64,000 nucleotides of DNA, from positions 39,382 to 103,381 of the forward strand of contig NZ_LIUT01000003.1 of assembly GCF_001277345.1 (NCBI RefSeq), written 5' to 3'. Origin of the DNA: Paenibacillus solani. Lineage in GTDB: Bacteria > Bacillota > Bacilli > Paenibacillales > Paenibacillaceae. Positions 9,082 through 17,829 of this stretch are shown here, piece after piece. Below the pieces are notes generated by a model. The model worked only from the letters and a program-made list of their open reading frames with translations, had not been told where the DNA came from and searched no databases. Both the position numbers and the translations under genes were made by a program. Numbering within the stretch: position 1 is the stretch's first letter; the number at the start of each line of letters is the position of its first letter.

Positions 9082-9127
9082 GGAGTGCCGTCCTCCCGGT
9101 CAGTGCCACTATAGTATATATATTACA

Positions 9128-9156
9128 ATTATAATGCCTGGATACTTTTTTGTCAG
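9128..9156 (-). promoter_or_regulatory. Sigma-A-type promoter for the LytTR regulator gene
   Basis: On the minus strand CTGACA (9151-9156) and TATAAT (9128-9133) are separated by 17 bases, close to the vegetative consensus. The start codon lies about 45 bases downstream of the -10 element. Confidence 0.6.
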
Positions 9157-9629
9157 TTTTTTAAATATATCTGTTTCTCTAAGCCATATCAGCAAGAAAT
9201 CGTTTTATCATATACTTAATATCCGAGTCCATCTGTCAGGCTATATCGGAAGCTGCTGGTCGTTACCGAGTGACAGTAGGTTAGTTTATGCTATCAGGTA
9301 TGCTTGATCCACTTGTAGGCTATATCAATTTTTTCCGATAAACTGGGTTCTGCCTTTTTAGCAGTCACGAAGTACAGCAACTCCGAGTCCTTCTCACCAA
9401 GTGTTCTTTGATCTACTTGTTCTCGCCTTCTAAACAATGAAATTTTTGGGTTATGGCGCATAAAAAGCCCGCCTCATTTAACATTAAGGCGGGTCTTGTT
9501 ATGGGTTATCAGAAGTACTCAAAGTAACGTTTCTCAATACCTTCTAAGTTCATAATTTTAATACTGATAGTATCTCTTAATTATGGTTTGACAATACTTT
9601 GTGTATAGAACTATTAGAGGTGATAATCA
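9157..9629. other. Gene-free stretch between the LytTR gene and the integrase remnant
   Basis: About 470 bp with no plausible gene. The only structured element is the stem-loop at 9460-9496. The rest is AT-rich sequence of no recognised type. Confidence 0.45.
9460..9496 (-). terminator. Stem-loop, probable terminator
   Basis: CCCGCCT and AGGCGGG pair around a 12-base loop. On the minus strand the stem is followed by CTTTTTAT; on the plus strand by TCTTGTTA. No intact gene ends here on the minus strand, so it may be a relic of a lost gene. Confidence 0.5.
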
Positions 9630-10019
9630 ATGGCTAGTATAGAAAAGAGGGGCAAAAATTCATACCGATTAATTGTTGAAGCTGGATATAGCACCGATGG
9701 TAAGCGTATAAAACGCTCGCAAACAATTAAAGCATCAGGAATAAGATAAGCTGAAAAAGAATTGGCAAAATTCCAGGTTGAAGTCGAAGCTGGCGAATAT
9801 ATCGCTCCAGAAAAAATGACTTTTAACAAATTCGTTAAGGAATGGAGGTATATATACGCTAATAAACACTTGGAACTCAAAATCATTGAAAATTACTCAC
9901 ATATGTTAAAAAATCATATTGATCCAGTATTTGGAGGTAGGCGGTGGGACGAGATAAAACCATTATATCATTCTTATTATTTTAAGTTGACCGCTATTCA
10001 GCACAGCGTTAGGCAATAA
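9630..10019 (+). pseudogene. Tyrosine recombinase (phage-type integrase) N-terminal remnant
   Basis: The frame starts at ATG 9630 after AGAGGTGA and reads MASIEKRGKNSYRLIVEAGY, the arm-type DNA-binding start of Gram-positive phage/ICE integrases. An in-frame TAA at 9747-9749 interrupts it, then the same frame continues as AEKELAKFQVEVEAGEY and into a core-binding domain (KNHIDPVFGGRRWDEIKP) before degenerating and stopping at 10019. The whole catalytic domain (R..HxxR..Y) is missing, so it is dead. It points its 3' end at the 3' end of tRNA-Ala, the common attachment site of such elements. This suggests an element that integrated here and decayed. Confidence 0.85.
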
Positions 10020-10167
10020 TAAATTATGGTTTTACTTCTTCACAGTAATCAATTCTCCATTAAGAACAGGGAAGAATACAGATACTTTATTTAGCCCAAC
10101 ATTTCACAAAAAATCATACTGTGACCAAACCTGTGACCATGGATCAATCAAAAGGTTTCTTTAGTTA

Positions 10168-10240
10168 TGGAGCCTAGGGGGATCGAACCCCTGACCTCAT
10201 CGCTGCCAGCGATGCGCTCTCCCAGCTGAGCTAAGGCCCC
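10168..10240 (-). tRNA. tRNA-Ala (anticodon GGC)
   Basis: A 73-nt cloverleaf on the minus strand. The acceptor stem GGGGCCT pairs with AGGCTCC, including the G3:U70 pair that is the alanine identity element. The anticodon stem is CATCG/CGATG with loop CTGGCAG, giving anticodon GGC. The T-arm contains GGTTCGATCCC. CCA is not encoded. Its 3' end faces the integrase remnant. Confidence 0.96.
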
Positions 10241-10377
10241 GTAAGCGACTTCTATATCATATAAAATTTTAGCAGGCATGTCAACATTTTTTTGCAATAT
10301 TCGAGACGTGCTGCAACTCTTTTACTTCTCTATATAATGTCACTTATCCTGATGAGGCTTGCTTAATCGAGCACCCG

Positions 10378-10409
10378 AAGAGCACCTTGATCGTGGAACC
10401 GGTGCTCTT
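10378..10409 (-). terminator. Stem-loop at the end of nrdR
   Basis: AAGAGCACC and GGTGCTCTT form a perfect 9-bp stem directly at the nrdR stop codon on the minus strand. The run of T expected for a rho-independent terminator is missing, so termination strength is uncertain. Confidence 0.45.
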
Positions 10410-10887
10410 AGAGTTCCTGACTGTCCGTATCCATATCTTTGGACAACAGACTCTTCAGTTCCTTCATAAACATATTGATATCCTTGAATTGCCGATATAC
10501 GGACGCAAAACGAACATAAGCGACCTCATCAACCGGATACAACCGCTCCATGAGCAGCTCTCCGATCTGGCGGCTCTCCACTTCAGCTGCTGCGGTATTA
10601 CGCAGTGCTTTTTCCACATCCGATACGATCATATCCAGCTGATCCACAGAGACCGGACGTTTCTCACAAGCCCGGATCAATCCACGGAGTACCTTCTCGC
10701 GGCTGAATTCTTCGCGGCTTCCGTCTTTTTTGACCACGATAAGCGGCGTTTCCTCCACCATCTCGAAGGTCGTGAATCTCTTGCTGCACTGCTCGCATTC
10801 CCTGCGGCGGCGGATGGATTTATTCTCGTTAGCAGGCCTAGAATCCAGCACTTTGGTTCCGGCATAACTGCAATATGGACACTTCAT
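10408..10887 (-). CDS. nrdR: Transcriptional repressor NrdR
   Basis: A 159-residue protein of full family length. The N terminus carries the zinc ribbon MKCPYCSY...CEQCSKRF (two CxxC pairs at residues 3/6 and about 36/39), followed by an ATP-cone domain (about 49-139; VVKKDGSREEFSREKVLRG). NrdR binds NrdR boxes in ribonucleotide reductase promoters and represses them according to bound ATP or dATP. It lies upstream of a spore gene transcribed divergently; no nrd genes are in the window. Confidence 0.97.
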   Translation of the reverse strand: MKCPYCSYAGTKVLDSRPANENKSIRRRRECEQCSKRFTTFEMVEETPLIVVKKDGSREEFSREKVLRGLIRACEKRPVSVDQLDMIVSDVEKALRNTAAAEVESRQIGELLMERLYPVDEVAYVRFASVYRQFKDINMFMKELKSLLSKDMDTDSQEL

Positions 10888-10975
10888 ACGATACTCACTT
10901 CCTTTTGTTTCAAGCGTATTTAGCCGTTAATTGAACGGCCAGAATAATTTACCAGTCAAACTTTGTTTCTTGTTG

Positions 10976-11005
10976 TTATGAAAATGCGAAACCCGAGACA
11001 TAATA
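10976..11005 (+). promoter_or_regulatory. Candidate sigma-G promoter of the SASP gene
   Basis: TTATG (10976-10980) and CATAATA (10999-11005) are 18 bases apart, resembling the forespore sigma-G pattern (GnATR, 18 bases, CATnnTA). It lies about 30 bases before the start codon of an alpha/beta-type SASP gene, a class normally controlled by sigma G. Confidence 0.45.
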
Positions 11006-11035
11006 CTTTTACCAACCCAAGGAGGTGAACTACAC

Positions 11036-11263
11036 ATGGCACAAAGCAACAACAACTCCAACAACCTGGTTGTTCCTCGCGCTAACGCTGCTCTTGAGCA
11101 ATTGAAGTATGAGGTGGCTCAAGAACTTGGTATCTCCATTCCACAAGACGGATACCAAGGTAACATGACTTCCTACGAGAACGGTTCGATCGGGGGATAC
11201 ATCACTAAGCGTCTTGTAACCCTGGCCGAGCAACAATTGGCTGGTCAATTCTCCGGTCAATAA
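11036..11263 (+). CDS. Alpha/beta-type small acid-soluble spore protein
   Basis: A 75-residue protein with the SASP signature: a Gln/Asn-rich N terminus, LEQLKYEVAQELGI containing the GPR-protease type site, and the C-terminal motif GSIGGYITKRLVTLAEQQL. These proteins saturate spore DNA, protect it from UV and heat, and are degraded at germination. An excellent AAGGAGGTG ribosome binding site precedes the ATG. It stands alone, with its own terminator. Confidence 0.97.
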   Translation: MAQSNNNSNNLVVPRANAALEQLKYEVAQELGISIPQDGYQGNMTSYENGSIGGYITKRLVTLAEQQLAGQFSGQ

Positions 11264-11279
11264 TTGATTCTTCATTAAA

Positions 11280-11328
11280 AAAGGAGTGTTGGCGGCTCGA
11301 GGTAAGAGCCTTCCAGCGCTCTTTTTTC
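11280..11328 (+). terminator. Terminator of the SASP gene
   Basis: An interrupted stem (GAG.GTTGG.GGCTC with GAGCC..CCAGC.CTC) is followed by TTTTTT. It sits between the convergent SASP and transglycosylase genes. Confidence 0.65.
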
Positions 11329-11331
11329 ACA

Positions 11332-11898
11332 TTAAAAACCATCCTTGTAGACATCCGTATACTGATTATAATAATAAATCACGCGCTGGACATAGTGACG
11401 AGTCTCCCCGACAGGGATACTCTTCACATTCTCGTAGGTGCCATCCCACATGCCTTTATTGATCCAATTCTTAACATTCCCGGGCCCTGCGTTATAAGCA
11501 GCTATGGCAGCAATCGGATTGCCGTCCATTTCCTTATGCAGGCTCTGTATGTACCATGTGCCGAGCTGGATATTCGCATCCACTTCATTCTTCACATTCA
11601 ACAGATTCACCGAGGGCAGCTTGGCCATATCCATCGCCCAATTGGCTGTGTCCGGCATCAGCTGCATAATGCCAAGCGCGCCTTTCTTGGACTCCTTACC
11701 CGGTTTAAAGTTCGTTTCCACCCGAATGATGGAAGCCACCAGGAATGGATCAACCTTATAATGTGCAGCATGCTTTCTGATTTCATCTTTATAATAAATT
11801 GGATAGAGCAGCGTCATCCAGTTGGAGCTTAAGTACAGCAGCGCTACAAAAGAAATAAACAACAGGAGCAGCACTCTTTTTTTACGGAGCCACTTCAT
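11332..11898 (-). CDS. Membrane-anchored lytic transglycosylase (SLT domain)
   Basis: A 188-residue protein with a basic N terminus and one membrane anchor (residues 9-27), then an SLT goose-lysozyme-like domain. The catalytic Glu is E61 in RVETNF, followed by the family motifs GALGIMQLMP and AIAAYNAGPGNVKNW. It cleaves the MurNAc-GlcNAc bond of peptidoglycan on the outside of the membrane. Its start overlaps the coaE stop by 4 bases (ATGA), so it is translated with coaE; the same pairing occurs at the B. subtilis coaE locus (ytaG/ytbA region), where the role is not settled. Confidence 0.92.
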   Translation of the reverse strand: MKWLRKKRVLLLLFISFVALLYLSSNWMTLLYPIYYKDEIRKHAAHYKVDPFLVASIIRVETNFKPGKESKKGALGIMQLMPDTANWAMDMAKLPSVNLLNVKNEVDANIQLGTWYIQSLHKEMDGNPIAAIAAYNAGPGNVKNWINKGMWDGTYENVKSIPVGETRHYVQRVIYYYNQYTDVYKDGF

Positions 11899-12494
11899 TG
11901 CAGGACCAACCTATGCCACAGCTTGTCCACCTGCTGCTGTGTATCAGCCAGGGTGCCGCTGTTATCGATGAGGATATCCGCCAAAGCCTTCTTCTGTTCG
12001 ATATCCATCTGACTGCTTAAGCGCGCCTCTGCCGCTTCTCGGGCAAGATCATCTCGCTCAATCAAACGCTTCAGTTGAAGTTCCCGCGGAACATACACAA
12101 CAACGATCTCATCCAGATAGGGATACTGTTCCCTTGCCTCAAGCAGCAGCGGAATATCCACCACCACCAGCCGATCGGGATACTGAAGCTCGAACGCCTC
12201 CGTCCGTTCCCGGATTTCCTGGCGGATCGCTGGATGCGTAATTCCGTTCAGCACTACCCGCTCTTCCGGGTTATTGAAGATCAATTCCCCGAGCTTCTTA
12301 CGATCCAATGTGCCGTCCTCCAGCAGGATCGCTTGTCCAAAATGCTCGGTCACTTTGCCCAGCACCGGATGACCCGGGAGCATCACTTCCCGGGCGATAA
12401 CATCCGCATCGACGAGAAGCGCTCCCTTCATGGCCAACATAGAGGACACGGTGCTTTTGCCTGTTGCAATTCCTCCGGTTAAACCGATATTCAT
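11895..12494 (-). CDS. coaE: Dephospho-CoA kinase
   Basis: A 199-residue P-loop kinase. Walker A is GGIATGKS (residues 7-14) and the family motifs VDADVIAREV and DIPLLLE are present. It phosphorylates the 3'-hydroxyl of dephospho-CoA in the last step of CoA synthesis. It overlaps the downstream transglycosylase gene by 4 bases and lies 11 bases after ytaF, so ytaF-coaE-SLT look like one operon, continuing from mutM. Confidence 0.96.
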   Translation of the reverse strand: MNIGLTGGIATGKSTVSSMLAMKGALLVDADVIAREVMLPGHPVLGKVTEHFGQAILLEDGTLDRKKLGELIFNNPEERVVLNGITHPAIRQEIRERTEAFELQYPDRLVVVDIPLLLEAREQYPYLDEIVVVYVPRELQLKRLIERDDLAREAAEARLSSQMDIEQKKALADILIDNSGTLADTQQQVDKLWHRLVLQ

Positions 12495-12505
12495 GACACT
12501 TCACC

Positions 12506-13207
12506 TCATAACAGCTTCATTATACCCATGATGATTAACATTAAAGCAGGCAGATATGAAATCAATCGCATACCGCCTTTAGCTGCAAAACGCAAACCGA
12601 TCCGTATCCCGAGCATTAGGAATATTCCGCTGAACAAGGCAACAACAGCTGCGGTACCGAGCGGCGAGAAGCCCAGCATGGCTGCGCCAAGCCCCGCTCC
12701 GAACGCATCCAGCGACAGCGCAATACCGAGCCACATCGCCTCCCATGGCGAGATGCTGCCGGAATCGTCCAAATCGGCCTTCGCCGGGCTGCGAAGAATT
12801 TGAATGACAATCCCGACCTTCGGTATCTCAAGCGAGAATACCGCGCGTTGAAGCTGCTCTTGACTTGCCATGCTTACTTCACAAGGCGGATCCCCTGCTT
12901 TTACACCCGTTTGCGTTTCTTCTTCAGTTTCACTTCTTCTTCGTATCTGCTGATATAAAGACCATAAGCCCAGCAGAATCAAAATAGCGGCACCAATCAC
13001 GGACGCCACAGATGGGGATAAGAACTGCTGGAGCAGCGCGCCGGCCTGCATGGAGACGCCGAGCACCAGACCCGAGCAGAGCGAGATGATTAATACAGAC
13101 AGCAGCGGTATCCTTGTTTTGCGCAGACCGTATGTAACCCCCGCCCCGAATCCATCCAGGCTTAATGCCATGGCCAGCAGTACAGACGAGAAAACATGAC
13201 TGAGCAC
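12506..13207 (-). CDS. ytaF: Sporulation membrane protein YtaF (MntP-like)
   Basis: A 233-residue polytopic membrane protein made of two similar halves, each starting with an (A/I)ALSLDxFGAG motif (residues about 13-23 and 162-172), as in MntP-type manganese exporters. Between the halves lies a 12-residue loop DLDDSGSISPWE (145-156) that fits the EF-hand calcium-binding pattern DxDxSGxIxxxE. YtaF is required for normal sporulation in some Bacillales reports; its substrate is not established. It is followed within 11 bases by coaE. Confidence 0.92.
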   Translation of the reverse strand: MLSHVFSSVLLAMALSLDGFGAGVTYGLRKTRIPLLSVLIISLCSGLVLGVSMQAGALLQQFLSPSVASVIGAAILILLGLWSLYQQIRRRSETEEETQTGVKAGDPPCEVSMASQEQLQRAVFSLEIPKVGIVIQILRSPAKADLDDSGSISPWEAMWLGIALSLDAFGAGLGAAMLGFSPLGTAAVVALFSGIFLMLGIRIGLRFAAKGGMRLISYLPALMLIIMGIMKLL

Positions 13208-13324
13208 CCTATTCCCTCCTCGACAAGCTCCACATCAAACTGCCCTAGAAAAAGCAGCATCATGCGCTCCACATATGTTTTCACATTATATGTGTGAGGA
13301 GAGGAAGGGTGCATGCCTATTGGA

Positions 13325-14158
13325 TCACTTCTTCACAGGTTGACACTTCGGACAATAATGGGTCCCTCTTCCGCCGACTACGATCTTATGGATCGGTCCG
13401 CCGCAAGTAGGGCAGGGCTTGTCCTTCCGGCCGTATACCTGGTGGCTGTGCTGGAACATCCCCATTTCGCCCTGGCCGTTAACATAGGATTTGATGGAGG
13501 ATCCTCCTGCATTCACCGCTTCGGACAACGTGTCTACGATCGCCTGATACAGTCGCTTAAGTTCGGCATCCTTCAAACTGTTAGCATTGCGCTCCGGATG
13601 GATCTTGGCCCGGAACAAAGCCTCATCAACATATATATTGCCGATGCCGACCACATATGCCTGATTCAACAGCACGGCTTTAATTTTCGTTTTCTTGCTC
13701 CCGATGACTTCCTTAAAAGTGCCGAAGGTAAAGGTCTCATCGAGCGGCTCGTATCCCAGTTTGGCAAGAGGAGCATGTTTAAACTCTTCCCCCGGTGCAA
13801 ACAGATGCATCGTACCAAACTGGCGTACATCCTTATACCGCAGCTCCGTACCATCCGAGAAATGAAAGATAACGTGAGTGTGCTTCTCCACCGGATCCCC
13901 AGCATGATACAGTCCATAACGGCCTTCCATCCGAAGATGAGAGACGAGAACCAGTCCGTCCAGCAATATCCGTAGAAATTTGCCTCTGCGCTCTACGCCT
14001 TCGATCGTATGATCCTTCAGCATAAAAGCAAATGCCTCAATATCGTCAGGCCGCTGAATAATCCGCGGCAGATGTACAGATACGTGATCTATATGCTTAC
14101 CTTTAATCAATTCATTAAGTGTTCGTTTAACCGTTTCTACTTCCGGCAATTCCGGCAT
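13325..14158 (-). CDS. mutM: Formamidopyrimidine-DNA glycosylase (MutM/Fpg)
   Basis: A 277-residue bifunctional glycosylase/AP lyase that removes 8-oxoguanine and formamidopyrimidines. After removal of Met, the N-terminal Pro is the nucleophile (MPELPEVETVKR). The helix-two-turn-helix region (VGIGNIYVDEALFRAKIHP) and the C-terminal zinc finger CPTC...HYCPKC are complete. It lies downstream of polA as in other Bacillales, consistent with a repair operon polA-mutM. Confidence 0.97.
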   Translation of the reverse strand: MPELPEVETVKRTLNELIKGKHIDHVSVHLPRIIQRPDDIEAFAFMLKDHTIEGVERRGKFLRILLDGLVLVSHLRMEGRYGLYHAGDPVEKHTHVIFHFSDGTELRYKDVRQFGTMHLFAPGEEFKHAPLAKLGYEPLDETFTFGTFKEVIGSKKTKIKAVLLNQAYVVGIGNIYVDEALFRAKIHPERNANSLKDAELKRLYQAIVDTLSEAVNAGGSSIKSYVNGQGEMGMFQHSHQVYGRKDKPCPTCGGPIHKIVVGGRGTHYCPKCQPVKK

Positions 14159-14303
14159 AATGATTTCACCTCATATCCATTATACCGGAAGATGGAACAG
14201 AGCGGGACCATGGTTTTTGTGGAAAAAGAGTGCATCTGCTGCCCCATCTTCACCCATGATCCCTCATATAAAGCACCTGCCTCAGTTGACACTCATTACG
14301 GCT

Positions 14304-16964
14304 TTATTTCGCTTCGTACCAGTTCTCTCCATAACTGACTTCCGATTTCAGCGGTACGGACAGTTTCAATGCCTGACTCATCACTTCCGGCACCAACTTC
14401 TTCATGATCTCCAGCTCATCCTCCGGCACTTCAAACACCAATTCATCATGTACCTGAAGCAGCATGCGGCTCTTCAGTTGATGATCATACAGCGCCTTGT
14501 CCATATGGACCATGGCCAGCTTGATAATATCGGCTGCCGTCCCCTGAATCGGCGTATTCATCGCCGTCCGTTCTGCAAAAGAGCGCAGATTGAAGTTGCT
14601 GGCATTGATCTCAGGAAGATAGCGTCTGCGTTCGAGCAGCGTTTTCACATAGCCATCTTGTTTCGCCTGTTTGACAATTTCGTCCATATAGCGCCGAACG
14701 CCCTGGAATACTTCAAAATATTGGTCAATAAACGCTGCGGCTTCCTTCCGGGTAATGTTCAGATTCTGGGACAGACCATAATCGCTGATGCCATACACTA
14801 TGCCGAAGTTGACCGCTTTGGCGGAACGGCGCATATTGGAATCCACTTCATCCATACTGACGCCAAATACATCCATGGCCGTCTTGGTGTGAATGTCCAT
14901 GTCATGCACGAAGGCTTCCTTCAGCCGCTCATCATCGGAAATATGCGCAAGCACCCGCAGCTCGATTTGGGAATAATCTGCCGCCAGAATGCTCCAGCCC
15001 GGCTCGGACGGAACAAACACTTTGCGCAGTTTGCGCCCTTCCTCCAGGCGGATCGGAATATTCTGCAAGTTCGGGTATTGGCTGCTTAAACGGCCCGTTG
15101 CAGCAATGGTTTGACGATAGAAAGTATGGACTTTGCCTGTCTCGGTCGAAATCTCCTTCAACAGACCTTCCACATAAGTGGATTGCAGCTTGGCCAAAGT
15201 GCGATACTGCAAAATCAGACGGACAATATCATGATAAGGCGCCAGCTTCTCAAGCACTTCGGCATCCGTGGAATAACCCGTCTTGGTCTTCTTGATGACC
15301 GGCAGCTCCAGTTTGACAAACAGAATTTCGCCCAGCTGTTTAGGCGAGTTGAGATTGAATTCTGTTCCGGCGATCTCATAAATCTCCTGAACGAGCTTCT
15401 TGATCTGCCCTTCAAACTCGCTACCCAGTTCCTTCAAATCCTCCGCATTGACAGCAATACCCTGCTTCTCCATGTCAGCCAATATGCGGGACAACGGCAT
15501 CTCCAGATCATGAAATAGCGGCAGCATTTCATTGGCAGCTAATTCCTTCTCCTGAACGGGTACCAGCTCGGATACAGCCAGACATTTTCTGGCCATGTGC
15601 TCGCTGAGCTTATCTTGTTCTGGTACCTTGTATTTGGCCCCTTTGCCAAACACGTCCTCATCCGCTTGAAGATACGCAAGTCCGTACTTGGAGGCCAGTC
15701 CGCTAAGCGTTTGGTTCGATTCCGTCGGATCCAGCAGGTATGCTGCCAAATGAACGTCAAATGCTGCTCCGGCAAAAGCGATGCCCTGCCAATGCAGTGC
15801 CAGGTCAATACGATGCAGGTCATACCCGCGTTTAGGGATCTCGCTATTAGCAAGCCAAGCGCGGACAGGTTCCGCTTCTTCTGACTTCAGCACGTCAAAG
15901 GGGATGAAGAACTGCCGCTCTTCCGTAGCAAGTGCCAGCCCAATAACATCAGCATGATGAGGATTATCCCCATGCGTCTCAACATGGAGCACGTTCACTT
16001 GCTCCAGATGATCCGCTACTTCGGCAAGCCCCTTCACGTCCACGAGGATCACATCGATCTTCGCTTCAGGCTTTGACTCAGATGAAGCTCCAGCGGCACC
16101 GCTTGTGCTCAGGTTCAATCGTTCAATGAGCGATTTAAACTCCAGCTTTGCCAGTGCGGGACCAGCTGTTTCTTCATTCAGGCCCGTAAATGCCATCTCA
16201 TCCAGTGATTGCTCAAGCGGAACTTCGCGGTAGATCGTAGCCAGCTTCTTGCTGAGTATCGCTGAATCTGCATGCTCCACGATTTTCTCCTTCATCTTGC
16301 CTTTGAGCTCATCTGTCCGTGATACCACGGCTTCAACAGAGCCAAACTCATGAAGAAGCTTCAGAGCAGTCTTCTCACCTACGCCTGGAACCCCGGGAAT
16401 ATTATCGGAAGCATCACCCATGAGCCCTTTCAGATCGATAATCTGCTCAGGGGTCAAGTCATAACGTTCCTTGATTTGTTCCGGTCCATAATATTCAATA
16501 TCAGTAACGCCCTTACGGACCATGGCAATCGTGGTATGCTCTGAAGCCAGCTGCAGCATATCTTTATCCCCTGATACGACCATTACCTTGCGTCCAGCCT
16601 CGTCAGCTTGACGGGAAATCGTACCGATAATGTCATCGGCCTCATAACCGCCAATCTCAAACTGGGCTACACCCAAGCCCTTAAGCAGCTCTTTCAGCAG
16701 CGGAAATTGACCTGACAGCTCAGGAGGAGTCTTCTGACGGCCACCCTTATAATCCTGATAATCCGCATGCCGGAACGTTTCCTTGCCAGCATCGAACGCG
16801 ACCATCATATGTGTCGGTTTATGCTCATCGATTAAGCGAAGCAGCATGGTTGTAAAGCCGTAAACCGCATTCGTCTGCTGTCCGCTGGCATTGGTCAGCG
16901 GCGGCATCGCAAAAAATGCACGGTAAATGATATTATTTCCATCAATCAAAATCAGCTTGTCCAT
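14304..16964 (-). CDS. polA: DNA polymerase I
   Basis: An 886-residue family A polymerase. Residues 1-290 form the 5'-3' exonuclease (LILIDGNNIIYRAFFAMPPL; GDASDNIPGVPGVGEKTA). Residues about 300-470 fold like the 3'-5' exonuclease but the metal-binding DxE reads HVETHG, so proofreading is probably lost, as in other Bacillales Pol I. Residues about 480-886 are the polymerase with motif A DYSQIELRVLAH, motif B RRSAKAVNFGIVYG and motif C VHDELVFE. The ATG at 16962-16964 is chosen because MDKLILIDGNN matches family N termini and GAGGTG lies upstream; the frame is open 35 codons further but that stretch has no homology. Confidence 0.97.
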   Translation of the reverse strand: MDKLILIDGNNIIYRAFFAMPPLTNASGQQTNAVYGFTTMLLRLIDEHKPTHMMVAFDAGKETFRHADYQDYKGGRQKTPPELSGQFPLLKELLKGLGVAQFEIGGYEADDIIGTISRQADEAGRKVMVVSGDKDMLQLASEHTTIAMVRKGVTDIEYYGPEQIKERYDLTPEQIIDLKGLMGDASDNIPGVPGVGEKTALKLLHEFGSVEAVVSRTDELKGKMKEKIVEHADSAILSKKLATIYREVPLEQSLDEMAFTGLNEETAGPALAKLEFKSLIERLNLSTSGAAGASSESKPEAKIDVILVDVKGLAEVADHLEQVNVLHVETHGDNPHHADVIGLALATEERQFFIPFDVLKSEEAEPVRAWLANSEIPKRGYDLHRIDLALHWQGIAFAGAAFDVHLAAYLLDPTESNQTLSGLASKYGLAYLQADEDVFGKGAKYKVPEQDKLSEHMARKCLAVSELVPVQEKELAANEMLPLFHDLEMPLSRILADMEKQGIAVNAEDLKELGSEFEGQIKKLVQEIYEIAGTEFNLNSPKQLGEILFVKLELPVIKKTKTGYSTDAEVLEKLAPYHDIVRLILQYRTLAKLQSTYVEGLLKEISTETGKVHTFYRQTIAATGRLSSQYPNLQNIPIRLEEGRKLRKVFVPSEPGWSILAADYSQIELRVLAHISDDERLKEAFVHDMDIHTKTAMDVFGVSMDEVDSNMRRSAKAVNFGIVYGISDYGLSQNLNITRKEAAAFIDQYFEVFQGVRRYMDEIVKQAKQDGYVKTLLERRRYLPEINASNFNLRSFAERTAMNTPIQGTAADIIKLAMVHMDKALYDHQLKSRMLLQVHDELVFEVPEDELEIMKKLVPEVMSQALKLSVPLKSEVSYGENWYEAK

Positions 16965-17066
16965 AAAACACCTCGCACCTATATTACTTCCTTTCCACAT
17001 GATAACATACGTCACCGCGATTTCCGAACCATCCATCCGATTCCTGGTAAATTTCAAGACTGTCCA

Positions 17067-17093
17067 CATAAAAACGCCGGCTTTCGCCGGCGT
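17067..17093 (-). terminator. Terminator downstream of phoU
   Basis: On the minus strand AACGCCGGC-GAAA-GCCGGCGTT is a perfect hairpin with a GAAA tetraloop, followed by TTTTTAT. It ends the pst-phoU operon just before polA. Confidence 0.85.
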
Positions 17094-17114
17094 TCAAGTT
17101 GAACTTGCATCTAT

Positions 17115-17774
17115 TTATTGATTGAGGTCTGGACGATGGCCCGTCACCAGATACACCGTGCTTTCACCAATATTGGTGGCATGGTCAGCGATCCGTTCAA
17201 TGTAGCGCCCCACCATGATCAGCAGCATGGCTTGGTTTGCCGAGTCAGGATCAGAGGTCAAATGAGTGTATAAATCCTGTAAAATAACGCTATATAAATG
17301 ATCGACCTGATCGTCATCCTGGGCCATTTTATAAGCCAGATCCGTGTTTTCCGTCAGATAGGATTCAATGGACTCTGCAACCATAACACGCACCAAGTCC
17401 GACATGCGCGGAAGATCTACCAATGGCTTAATCAGCTTCTGGCCTTGCAGGCGAATCGTAACTTTTGCGACGTCCCGCGCGAGATCCCCCATCCGCTCCA
17501 AATCGCTTGCAATCCGGAACGCAACCAATATACGGCGCAAATCCTTCGCCACAGGCTGCTGGGTCACGATCAGGCGGGAGCCGATGTCCATAATCTGCTC
17601 TTCCATTGTGTTTAACTGCACATCGTTCTTAATAACCGCCTGCGCTTGCTCCGCATCCAGAGCCTGGAGAGACTTCACACTGTTTGCGAGTGCCTCCTCC
17701 GTATGCTTGCCCATATCCTGCAGCAGGGTTTTCAGCTCATTCAGCTGCTGATCAAACTCAATTCTCCGGATCAT
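17115..17774 (-). CDS. phoU: Phosphate signalling regulator PhoU
   Basis: A 219-residue protein with two three-helix PhoU repeats, each with the D/E-rich metal-binding motif (SDLERMGDLARDVAK near 95-110; RYIERIADHATNIGE near 190-205). PhoU links the Pst transporter to the PhoR sensor and limits phosphate uptake and Pho regulon expression. It is the last gene of the pst operon, with AGGAGG upstream of its ATG. Confidence 0.96.
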   Translation of the reverse strand: MIRRIEFDQQLNELKTLLQDMGKHTEEALANSVKSLQALDAEQAQAVIKNDVQLNTMEEQIMDIGSRLIVTQQPVAKDLRRILVAFRIASDLERMGDLARDVAKVTIRLQGQKLIKPLVDLPRMSDLVRVMVAESIESYLTENTDLAYKMAQDDDQVDHLYSVILQDLYTHLTSDPDSANQAMLLIMVGRYIERIADHATNIGESTVYLVTGHRPDLNQ

Positions 17775-17829
17775 ATATGATGCTCCTCCTATCTACTTTT
17801 AAGAAAGATCATTTGTAATCGCGAACATA

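Noticed and set aside
14304..17069. DNA polymerase I with 35 extra N-terminal residues
   Set aside because: The extension shows no similarity to Pol I, and the internal ATG has a good ribosome binding site and the conserved MDKLILIDGNN start.
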